14,961 nt of DNA from Pilatotrama ljubarskyi (taxonomy: Eukaryota > Basidiomycota > Agaricomycetes > Polyporales > Polyporaceae): assembly GCA_022385805.1 (NCBI GenBank), contig MU277791.1, positions 1 to 14,961 on the forward strand. The letters are read 5' to 3'. The notes beneath the pieces are model-generated. The model did not search any database, was not told where the DNA came from, and worked only from the letters and a program-made list of their open reading frames with translations. Within the stretch, counting starts at the first letter, position 1. Each line of letters opens with the position of its first letter. Below are positions 1 through 8,107 of the stretch, piece by piece. The translations under genes and the position numbers were made by a program.

Positions 1-138
1 ACCGACTCGTCCAGGCCACGCTTTATACCAGCAGCCACGGTCCGATCGATATCGACCGAGGACGGTCGAGATTTCAGTGGGGGGGAGATGATGCGACCCC
101 ACTCCGCGCACGAGGCCGCGGAGCACCAAAGCCGCTCC

Positions 139-464
139 CTTCGCGCATCTTCGCTCATCTTCGCTGTTCTTCGCAGTTCTTCGCAGCTTCGCAGGCCCTC
201 GCAGCTTCGCCCGCCTTCGCAGCTTCGCAGCCTCCGCAACGGATCGCAAAGTCCCGCAAGAAACCCAGCGTGCAGCCATTGCGCAGAACCCGGTGGATGA
301 CCAGGCGTTTGGGGAGCGAAGTCCTTCGCACCAGCCTGCCCTGAAGATGCCCCCGGCGCTAGGTCCATGCGTTCGCAGCCGGCTCGACAGCGCGAAGGTC
401 CGGCCCGGGGTCACATGCGTAGCACGCCACCTTGGCACCGATGTAAAATACTCGCGCTTCGCAG
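139..464 (+). repeat. TTCGCAG-rich repeat, forward arm
   Basis: The 7-mer TTCGCAG occurs without mismatch at 170-176, 180-186, 188-194, 216-222, 224-230, 372-378 and 458-464, with several one-base variants between 149 and 245. Spacing is irregular, so this is a degenerate simple-repeat field and not a clean tandem array or a CRISPR. The reverse complement of the word does not occur in this stretch. Confidence 0.6.
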
Positions 465-689
465 CGCAGCAACCCAGATTTCCATCCCCCCCTCTCGAGA
501 GCAGAGATCTCACTGAGCCCTAACTGCGTCCGCGTTCGCGTCCCCCTTGCGTTTACTACTTCGCCGCGTCGAGTTTCTTATTGAGCATTTGGCCTTCCTC
601 TTCATTGTTCGCGTCTTACACTGAGTTGCTATTGAACACTGCGTAGCTGCGACGAATCCCCGAGTCCCTCCGCGTCCGCGTTGAGCCCG

Positions 690-785
690 ACAAGACTGCG
701 AAGAGCGTGCCGAGTACCTGCGAAGACCCGCAAACGGTTGCGAACATCCGCGAAGAGCTTGCGAACACCTGCGAAGGACTCTGTT
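690..785 (-). repeat. CTGCGAA-rich repeat, inverted arm
   Basis: The reverse complement of the left-arm word, CTGCGAA, occurs at 696-702, 718-724 and 769-775, interspersed with TTGCGAA and CCGCGAA variants. Together with the forward field at 139-464 it forms an imperfect inverted pair separated by roughly 230 bp. A transcript could fold back on itself, but pairing would be patchy because the spacing of the words differs between arms. Confidence 0.5.
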
Positions 786-953
786 CGCTTAGATCCCCTT
801 GCCGCATCGCGACGTTCGCCTCAAGGGCACCCCGGCCGAACCGCTACATCTCCTGACCCCGCCATCTACCTCAGCTCAGCCCGTCAGAGGCCTCGACCTA
901 CAAAGGCTCTCGGCCTCAACCCCACGGCTTTAGGGTAGATTTTGGCATATCAC

Positions 954-1719
954 CGGGCTAATATATCGGTCGGTACAAAGACTGTATCTATCACGCCATC
1001 ATGTGCTGACATGCTGCTCTGATGTATAGACTACGAGTACACGCGAGAGGGAAGAGATGGAACGAGCAGCGGCTGCGCGCCACGCGGCGTTGGCTGGGGC
1101 TACCTCCCCCGCCCCTCCGAGTAGGCATAGCGCTCTTTGTACCATGCGCTGCAGCCTTGACTGACCTACAGCAGAGAGGTCGTGGTTTGTGAAAGCCTCT
1201 TGCCAAAGATTATGGGAAGTCGTGACAACCGTTGCCTGCTTTTGGCAAGGAGCCTCGTCTTCTCCCGAATCGCGAGCGGGAGAGAGCCTTTCATCATCTC
1301 ACGAGCCTCTGAATATCTCCCATCCCCTTCCCGACAAGTCGCCTCCCACCGCCTCCGCCACGCCACCGTCGCCCGCCACATCTCTATCCTATGCCGTCGA
1401 TCCGTACTCCCCGATCAACCGCAGGCAAGATGACAGCGCCTCGCGCATGACCCACAGCAGCCTCTCTGTCGGTGGCGATACTGTTTCCTCCGTTCCATCG
1501 TCTTGCAGGCGGAGGATTCACGACAGCCCGCATGCCCGTGCTCGCGCACTTGCTCGTTTCGTGCGGCGCAACCGCAGGGAGCGCTCTCACGCGTCCAGGA
1601 CTCCCGCGGACGACGTTTTTGTGATCACCTCGGCCGACCTATCCTCCCTTGAACTGTGGCAGGGAGACGATCGTGATTGGGAAGATCTCTCCACAGAGAA
1701 GGTAAAGCTAGTGCTCTAG
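954..1719 (+). pseudogene. family P copy A, 5'-truncated membrane-protein homologue
   Basis: This is the 3' part of a gene homologous to the intact P1 gene at 4842-5964. The last few codons of exon 2 (954-968, reading R-A-N-I-S against R-A-K-I-S in P1) are followed by an intron (969-1029, donor gtcggt, acceptor tatag), exon 3 (1030-1120, reading TTSTRERE), a second intron (1121-1171, with ctgac upstream of the acceptor) and exon 4 (1172-1719, TAG stop). Splice phases equal those of P1. Exon 4 encodes a Ser/Pro-rich linker, the basic RARAL segment and the tail ending WEDLSTEKVKLVL. An in-frame TAG lies just upstream of the exon 2 remnant, and exon 1 with the membrane segment is missing. It is therefore a 5'-truncated copy, unless an unrecognised upstream exon has been recruited. 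No partner kinase is seen to its left. Confidence 0.7.
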
Positions 1720-2871
1720 GGTGTGTTCGTTGTTGCCGTCGATATCGTCGTCTATGCTCGCTTCTCTCGTGCTCTTTCGATGTGCTTGCCCTCGTCTGGC
1801 TAGGCGCTTTCTGACCGTTCTCATAATACTCAACGACCTCTGTACTCTTTCACCTGTACCTGTACGCAACAGTCACGCAGCTACTAGTCCTGCTCCCCAT
1901 AAATATGATGTACTACATATCCCCCATCGGGCTGTCTACGTATCAGACGATCACTGTACTCGTCATCAGTTGTCGATCGTCTGCCATCGACGGCGTGCCC
2001 TCACACAGAGATCGAGTTGTCCGTTATACGACGTCTTGTTGTGTACAAGTTGGCTACCTTGGTCGATACCTCAGGCTGGCGTGCCAAGGTGTCAGAGCTG
2101 CTGTTCTGACCGCTCAAGCCGGACCGCGAGTAGCGGTCGAGTAGAGGTCGCGGCGGGGTGCACGGACAGCACTCACCGTTCCCACCGGTCGCTTGCTTGA
2201 TACGTCAGTACAGGTGAGATGGTACATAGGATGCGTTCTGCGGTGGCGGGTAGCGCTGGATTTGCATGAAGGAGCACATGCCCCGCGTGTCTGACGCCGT
2301 GTGCAGGGTGGCTTGCTCCTGTTCTACACATGCGCATCCAGCGCAGCTGCGTTCCATTTTGTGCACGCGACGAATCGGAATCGACGATCTACCTGAGTAG
2401 GCAGTGGGACGCCTCACCGTCCGTGCGAACCTGCATGCTTGCTGCTAAAAAGCCGATGCGAAGCGGAGTTGAGGGCGCGTGTGCCTCACTATAGGAATAG
2501 TGACACTTCCTGTGCACGATGTGCACCCTGGCCAGCTGGAAGGACGGTGTATAAATTCATGTTATTTACGTGTACATCTCATGGACGTACCTGTGGTTGG
2601 AGATGACAACGCGATGTCACGGCGACAACCTTGACGTACAACATACGAAGTCGAGAGGACGATTGCGTTCACGTAGGTATGTGCGGATGGATTCGGCGGG
2701 ATCGTATTGTAAACACATATCTTCCACAATGTTTCCGAGTGCAGCGAGCGAGAGCACGACAGCAGGGATAAATAGCGACAGCTAGATATATCGAGGAACA
2801 GGCTGTGCGTGACTTCTGCATAAGTCCTCGTAGGAGCTCACTGCATGACCTACTCACGTATATATGGAGTT
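1720..2871. other. convergent intergenic region between copy A and K1
   Basis: This 1.15 kb separates the converging 3' ends of copy A and kinase K1. I find no supportable gene. The short open frames (for example 1905-2144 and 2570-2785) lack homology to anything in the window and look random. The part next to K1 (about 2740-2871) resembles the downstream flank of K3 at 9081-9201, which suggests it is duplicated 3' flank or untranslated sequence of the K genes. Confidence 0.5.
2743..2783. repeat. conserved 3' flank block of K1, paired with 9081-9123
   Basis: About 40 bp containing AGAGCACGAC and TAGCGACA recurs, with a few substitutions and small gaps, downstream of K3 at 9081-9123. It lies about 90-130 bp beyond the kinase stop in both places. 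It probably descends from the duplicated 3' region of the K gene. No function can be read from it. Confidence 0.45.
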
Positions 2872-4196
2872 CTAAGGTCTGACAAAGCGTCGTAGTTGGC
2901 TGAGGCTGTCCTTCGCGGCCGCGACGGTGTCGTTGAAGAGCCGCTCATAGGCTGGTTCGGATTTCGGAGCGAGGCGCCAGCGGAAGCCAGAAGGATCGAG
3001 GGTCTTGCGGGTATTCACGAAGCTTTCGACGAGTTGTTCCGCGGTGGGCCGAAGCTCGGGCTGCCGCCGCTTCATGGAGTCGATGAGGGGCCGGAGGAAC
3101 TGTAAACTGTGGTATCGCTGGTTGGCAGCGTCAGCGACGTGCACCATTGCGAGCGTATCATGGATACCTGTTCAAACTCCTTGTCGAAGAGGTTCCCGAG
3201 AGCATAGATGTCCGCCTTAAATCCATCGTAAGGTATGGTCGACGATAGTTCGGGAACTTCTGCGTCCCGCCCGACATCGCCTACGACTAGCGTCGAGGAC
3301 CCTGGGGGAAAGCGGACAGAGAGCCCAAAGTCGACGTAGAAGTACTTGACGGGATGATCCATGCGATGCAGCGGTGTCAGGTCTTCGATAGCATCCGGCG
3401 AACGATTCCTCCAGACAGGATGGTGTCCCTGAGGGTACAAGGGTCTTCTGTCCATCATGATGTTCGGAGGAGCGATATCACTGTCTGTGAGTGAGTCTTG
3501 CCCCTATTCCTAGTATTGACAGAACACTTTACCGGTGCGCGACACGTTGTCCGTGAATGAACGCCAACCCCTTTGACATGTTAAGACAGCTCACTAAGTA
3601 GAGCGTGAAGTATATTCTCACCTCTAGCATTTGTGTGACAAAGGTTACAACGTCACCGAGCATCGTGAATTCATGATCGTTGTATGGTCATAAATATTGC
3701 ATGACCATCAATGACCTGGAGGAGTCCAGAGGGTCTTCGAGGACGTCGAAGACCGATACGCAATGGTTCGCTGGATGGCTCAAGCTCGAAAGGAACTGCG
3801 CTATCCGAAGCTCCTGTCCGTCCTTCTTCACCGGCTTTATCGCAACAAGAGTACCGTCTTCAAGCCGCGTAGCATCAATCACATCTGGGTTCTGCGAAAC
3901 TCGTGTCAGCGAAGAGCATCCACTTCAGAGTAGAGGTTAGAGCAACTGACATTGAGTACGATGAAGTCCTCGCAAAACTCTGGATCCAAGTTGGTTCCTG
4001 CCCATGATGGTCGCCAGCGAGGTTTGTAGCGAGGTCGTAGAAGGTAACCCTTTCCCTCCAAGAAGCGCTGCCGATCCCTCCATCGTAGCTCGGACGGGAG
4101 AAGGTTATAAGTACCGTTGCGAGTGAGCTCCGCTTGACGTCGTACAGCGTCAGGAGGAAGATAGATGTAGCTTGGAACTTTCTTCTGGTCAACCAT
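2872..4196 (-). pseudogene. K1, protein kinase gene broken by a premature TGA
   Basis: This gene has five exons like its neighbours: 4196-3951, 3891-3622, 3570-3533, 3480-3168 and 3117-2872. The introns are 59, 51, 52 and 50 nt with GT-AG ends. The start ATG (reading MVDQKK) aligns with the first in-frame ATG of K3. The frame keeps the kinase landmarks: V-A-I-K lysine, H-R-D-I-A-P-P-N catalytic loop, V-D-F-G, V-P-E and K-A-D-I-Y-A-L-G. In exon 2, codon 150 (3690-3688) is TGA where K2 has AGA and K3 has CGC, after M-Q-Y-L. A product would stop at 149 residues, before the catalytic loop. Everything downstream stays open, so the mutation looks recent or the allele may be polymorphic. It faces the intact P1 gene across about 645 bp. 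Confidence 0.85.
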
Positions 4197-4841
4197 ACAG
4201 CGCAAGGTTCGATACCACGAGCTGAATGCAGTGAACTCAGTAGGGTGGCTAAGTTCCAGGCTGCCGCATTGGGAGTGCTGCACAAACCTGGATCTCTGTC
4301 CAATCGTGATCGAGGCCTCTCCAAATAAAGGGATACCACGTGGCGAGTGTTGTGCTAAGCGCCTTCAGCAGGTTTCCGCCCGCTCGTCACGCGTCATGGC
4401 TCCCTACAGTCTGCGATTCCACCGCCGTCAGCATTTGCCTAGGTATCCGAACGGCAGGCTTTTCTGAGTACGAGAAATATGCGACTATATAGCTGATTCT
4501 TGTCGTAGTTTGCCGAGTGTCGCCCACGCGGCACTTGCATGTTGACGCGATTTCACCCTCCTTCTGGCTTAGCGACCTGAGAAGTCGGTGTCTATTCTCT
4601 CGCACTGCCTTGTTCTCCGACCCTGATGCTGCAATCGATGCACATGCATGACACGAGGGGGCTCATCTAGCATGCAGCTGTCTTCGTATAAGGGTCTGCG
4701 GGGATTGTGTCTGAACTTCCCTTCTGCCGTTGATCCTATCCTCTACCACTGTGACCTCCCCCCCTCTCCCTTGTGGCGTCCAGTGTCAACATTGATTGTC
4801 GCCCTCTCGTGGTGTCCGGTCGTGTAGCTTCGCTTTGCACG
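4197..4841. promoter_or_regulatory. divergent intergenic region K1/P1, likely two-way promoter
   Basis: This 645 bp region separates the starts of the diverging K1 and P1 genes. CTATATAG at 4485-4492 and TATAAG at 4687-4692 (about 150 bp before the P1 ATG) are TATA-like. The stretch before the P1 ATG is pyrimidine-rich, as in many fungal promoters. Two short words also occur in the K3/copy C intergenic region: ATCGTGATCG at 4303-4312, about 107 bp from the kinase ATG in both, and TTGTTCTCCGACC at 4610-4622. The role of these words is inferred; part of the region could be an unrecognised 5' exon or leader of K1. Confidence 0.45.
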
Positions 4842-5964
4842 ATGTCCAGCCGTGCCTACGCTCGGTGGGAGGTCTTCGTCAGCGTCATCGGAGTCCTAAC
4901 AGCACTTCCCGTACTCGTCCATCTCATCATCGCGCAACTCCCTTCGAGGAAACTCCGTGGCCTCTTGCAGACCCTTTCGGAGGCCGAAGCCGTCTTCCAG
5001 GACTCAATTGAGGAAGGCCTACTGCAGGAGCATCACATCCAGGAATTCCGCAATCGCCTCGCCCTGTGAGTAAGGGCGGAACGGTCAATCGCTGTGGCTT
5101 ATGTATATCACGCTACAGCCTCCACGGCCGTACAAACGAAATTCGAGCCCGTGTCCATGCGGCCAGAGACTGGTTTGAAGACGTCACCAACTGGGAGAAA
5201 GGGCTGACTAGCAAAATCAACCGGATTAACGATGATGTGAAAGAGGTCAGAGCGAAGATATCGGTCAGTCCTGTACATGTTTTCCAGGGGGCAAATCTGT
5301 CAACTGGCACTACGCAGACCACTAGTACACGAGAACGGGAAGAACGAGAACGAGCAGAAGCAGCGCGTCGTATGGCTTCCGGATGTGGCGATGTAGTCCA
5401 TAGAGGTAACCCTCCCCTCCCTGTCGCCACTTGTTCTCTTGACTGAGCAATCCTTTAGATGAGACTTCTGGTGAGGGTATCGATGCTGGCCCCGCCAGGT
5501 TTTACGTCAGAACGTGGCGATTCATAAGACCCACGCTTCGCCGTATCATATCATCCCTTTCGCGTGCGCCGCCGCGAACACCAGATGGTCTGTCAGACCA
5601 CGAGAACTCCCAATGGATGCAGTCTTTACCTGGACAAGACTCGCCTCCGCAGCCCGTCCCGGAACCGTCGCCTTCGTCTACGAGAGAGTCCGATGGACCG
5701 CCTTTTCCCCCACATCCCCCATCGTCCGGTACCTCTCGTCGGCCATCATCTCACAAACGGAACAGCCTTGGTAGCATGTATACCGTCCGTGCTCGGGCCC
5801 TCCTGCGCTCTATACGCCGCTCGCGCAAGCGGCGATCGATGTTCTCGTCTCAGGGGGAGGTAGCCCTCATGTCACTGACGGAGCTATCGTCCATCGAGCC
5901 GATAGAGGAGAGCGATGACGAGTGGGAGGACCTGACTACAGCGAAGGTGCAGTTGGTTCTGTAG
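4842..5964 (+). CDS. P1, intact family P single-pass membrane protein of unknown function
   Basis: I do not recognise this family. Exons are 4842-5065, 5119-5263, 5318-5405 and 5459-5964, with GT-AG introns of 53, 54 and 53 nt. The joined frame is 963 nt, giving 320 residues. The start ATG is at the same place as in copy C, which has an identical exon 1 length (224 nt). Residues 11-33 form a hydrophobic membrane segment after the conserved R-W-E-V-F-V. Residues 45-145 are mostly charged and helical, probably coiled coil, ending in an Arg/Glu run (R-E-R-E-E-R-E-R). Residues 165-250 are Ser/Pro-rich. A basic patch at 263-279 precedes an acidic tail (E-S-D-D-E-W-E-D-L) ending K-V-Q-L-V-L. The tail is the part best kept among copies A, P1 and B. 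It could be a membrane anchor or scaffold working with the divergent kinase, but only gene order supports that. Confidence 0.8.
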
Positions 5965-6489
5965 GTCCCTCGATCATGCTTTCTCCAGGCATATACGGTA
6001 AGCTCAACGAGCTCTCGGCACGTCGCTATGCATTCCACTGCTATCTTCTGCTCTCTGGCCTCTTCTATACTATCCAAGCTCCGTGTGTCGTATTGTTACT
6101 ATCGTACCTTCGCTCAGTTTGCTACCTTGTATAGTATGTTTTGAACGATCTCGCTTTGTCTCATCTGTTATGTAGCAGTCCTGAACTACCAGCCCGGTCA
6201 TGGTTTCGGCGGTGATCGTCTCGTCCTAGTCCTAGTAAGTTTAGCGGAAGCAACCGCTTGCAAGAGCATGAATCGAGAAATCCGACTTCGTGGACATCAT
6301 AACTGTGGCATTCATAGTGTATGGCGGTAACTCAATTTCAAGCCGAGATCAAAATTGAGCAACAACAGCGCAAGGGCACTGTAAGGTACATAGCGGCTAG
6401 GCATGTCGATCAGGATTTAGTACAAGGCAGCAGCATCAGTGGGAGCATATATCACCAGGAGGGAGATTGTAAGTACGGAAGGCGTGCAT
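5965..6489. other. convergent intergenic region between P1 and K2
   Basis: The 525 bp between the stop of P1 and the ancestral stop of K2 holds no supportable gene. It is only about half as long as the matching spacers elsewhere in the array (1.15 kb and 1.09 kb), so sequence has probably been lost here or gained there. No clear polyadenylation signal is visible in either direction. Confidence 0.4.
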
Positions 6490-7818
6490 CTAGGGCCGGA
6501 CGAAGCGTCGAAGTTGACTAAGGCTGTCTTTTGCCGCAGCGACCGTGTCATTGAGGAGCCTCTCGTAGGCCGGTTGAGACTTCGGCCCAAGGCGCCATCG
6601 GAGCCCGGACGGGTTCAACCTGTTGCGTGTATCTGAAACATGGCGACCAGTTCGCTCGCGGTCGGCCGTCGCTCGGGTTGGCGTTGCTTCATGGAGTCGA
6701 TGAGCGGGCGCAGGAACTCGAGACTGTGGTATTGCTAAACGCGCAAGAGTGAGATGAAAGGAACGGGCGAGCCAGGAGGCGTACGTACCTGTTCAAAGTT
6801 CTTGTTGAAGAGGTTGCCGAGAGCATAGATGTCCGCCTTGAAGGCATCGTAAGGGACCGTCGACGACAGCTCCGGAACGTCTGCATCCCAGCCTACGTCT
6901 CCGACAACGTATGCCGACGCGCCCGGTTGGAAGCGAACAGAGAGACCAAAGTCGACGTAGAAATACTTCACTGGGTGGTCTATACGAGTGAGCGGGGTGA
7001 GCTCCTCGATCATGTCCATGGAACAGTCTCGCGCAACAGGATGGTGTCCTCCCGGGTACAAGGACCTTCCGTCCATCATCACGTTAGGTGGAGCTATGTC
7101 ACTAGAGCTCGGGGTAAGCCTATAGGCTTGAAAGCGCCTAGGTATGCTTTACCGGTGCGTGACCCGTTGTGCGTGCAGAAAGGCGAGGCCCTGTAGGTTC
7201 ATCAGACACTTCTGCAACGAACTATAGCAGCCAAAGAACCTGCCTCGAGCATCTGAGTCACAAAGTCCACGACGTCCCCTATCATGATAAACTCTGGGTC
7301 GTCGTACGGTCTGAGATATTGCATGACCATCAATGACCTTGATGGACTGAGTGGATCGTCGAGGACGTCGATGACGGGTACGCAGTGGTTCTCTCGATGC
7401 TGGAGAGAAGACAGAAAAACCGAAATCTGTACTTCTTGGCTTCTCTTCTTGACGCTCTTGATTGCAATGAGTTGGCCATTCGAACGTCGCGTCGCGTCAA
7501 TGACTTCGGGATCCTGCAGGCCGGTCAGGGTCAAAGACACACAAGGAAAACGTGCCTTACACCTACGTTCGACATGATAGCATCTTCGCAAAACTCGGGG
7601 TCAAGATTTGTACCCGTCCAAGAGGGTTCCCATGAAGGGTCGTATCTGCGTCTCAAGTCATAGCCATGGTCCTTCAGCCACCGATGGCGATCTCTCCATG
7701 GGATCTCCGAGGGTAGAAGGCTGTATGTGCCTTTGCGAGTGAGCGCGGCTTGTACCTCGACAGCCTCTGGTGACAGGTAAAAGTACGGCGGTGCTATCCT
7801 AGTATCTACCACGGGCAT
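6490..7818 (-). pseudogene. K2, protein kinase gene with 3' frameshift and GC-AG intron
   Basis: Exons are 7818-7567, 7513-7244, 7190-7153, 7101-6789 and 6734-6490. Exons 2-4 have exactly the lengths of those in K1 and K3, but exon 5 is 245 nt instead of 246. The missing A (near 6632) shifts the frame, so translation ends at TGA 6617-6615, about 330 residues in, instead of at the conserved TAG 6492-6490. The kinase core is complete (A-I-K, H-R-D-I-A-P-P-N, V-D-F-G, V-P-E); only the C-terminal segment with R-W-R-L-G-P and the L-S-Q-L-R-R-F-V-R end is lost. Intron 2 (7243-7191) starts with gcaggt, not gt. The start is the first in-frame ATG and gives two extra residues relative to K1 and K3. 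A truncated kinase might still be made, but only 48 bp separate the start from remnant B, so a normal promoter is probably missing. Confidence 0.8.
7191..7243 (-). other. GC-AG intron 2 of K2
   Basis: Alignment with K1 and K3 fixes this intron. The flanking exons read M-L-E before and G-L-A-F-L-H after, with phase 0 in all three genes and lengths of 51, 53 and 51 nt. K1 and K3 have donors gtgaga and gtgagc, whereas K2 has gcaggt after GAG, which fits the rare GC-AG class (AG|gcaagt-like). The alternative GT donor four bases further in would break the frame. The acceptor is cctacag with ctgat upstream. Confidence 0.7.
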
Positions 7819-7866
7819 CCATACAAGTGTGCGCCCGATGTCCAATGGCTTCGCCGCGGAAGCACA

Positions 7867-8107
7867 ATGTCCTCCAAAGAGTCAGTTGGGAGCTCGCTTC
7901 GTAGGAAGCGGCACGGGGATACCTTGTCGCGGATGCGCGTCTTCACTCGGCTCCTCCGGAAGCCATCGAGACGAGCCTCGCTCTCTGATAAGGACTACCT
8001 GCTCGTTCCACGGGCCACCTTCACATCCATACAGAGTATGTCCGAAGAGGACGACGGTCAGTGGGAAGACGTCACTGGTCACTGCCCGTCTGGTACTCCC
8101 GATATGA
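7867..8107 (+). pseudogene. family P copy B, C-terminal remnant
   Basis: Only the last 70-80 codons of a family P gene remain. The frame from 7867 gives an Arg-rich segment matching the RARALLRSIRRS region of P1, then S-I-Q-S and E-E-D-D-G-Q-W-E-D-V-T, matching the acidic tail. After that codon a tandem GTCACTG GTCACTG (8071-8077 and 8078-8084) shifts the frame. The end of the family tail then continues in another frame as T-A-R-L-V-L and stops at TGA 8105-8107. Exons 1-3 and most of exon 4 are absent. The ATG at 7867 is probably accidental, since it corresponds to the middle of the parental exon. The remnant sits 48 bp from the start of K2, which marks a deletion between the pair. Confidence 0.7.
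8071..8084 (+). repeat. 7-nt tandem duplication that shifts the frame of copy B
   Basis: GTCACTG is present twice in direct succession, where copies A and P1 have a single GACCT(G/C)(A/T)C(T/C)ACA-type stretch. The duplication explains why W-E-D-V-T and T-A-R-L-V-L are in different frames although both belong to the same conserved tail. Confidence 0.55.

Larger units (their letters stand above)
1..953. other. gene-free GC-rich region rich in TTCGC words
   Basis: I find no supportable gene here. The open frames on both strands are short, low in complexity (Ser, Arg and Pro from repeated TTCGC and CGAAG words) and resemble no family I know. The sequence shares nothing obvious with the 5' parts of the P genes, although the truncated P copy A begins immediately to its right. 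It could be a degenerate transposon or LTR-type sequence that replaced the front of copy A, but I see no terminal repeats or coding domain to support a named element. Confidence 0.5.

Noticed and set aside
139..785. CRISPR array or satellite
   Set aside because: The repeats are 7-mers with irregular spacing and no unique spacers of constant length, in a eukaryotic context.
1905..2144. Possible small gene downstream of copy A
   Set aside because: It has no family resemblance, no splice support, and no counterpart in the other convergent spacers.
4197..4283. Extension of K1 upstream of 4196, and similar extensions of K3 to 10699 and K2 to 7845
   Set aside because: These extensions start with GTG or TTG and contain no in-frame ATG. 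The first ATG in all three copies falls at the same aligned position, so it was preferred.
5471..5584. A fourth intron in P1 (gtgagg to accag)
   Set aside because: Exon 4 reads open straight through this stretch, copy C aligns across the presumed donor, and copy A is open over the matching region.
7202..7243. Shorter intron in K2 ending at ttgcag (about 32 nt)
   Set aside because: It would be unusually short, and the matching sites in K1 and K3 give inconsistent phases. The 51-53 nt intron gives the same phase and protein in all three genes.
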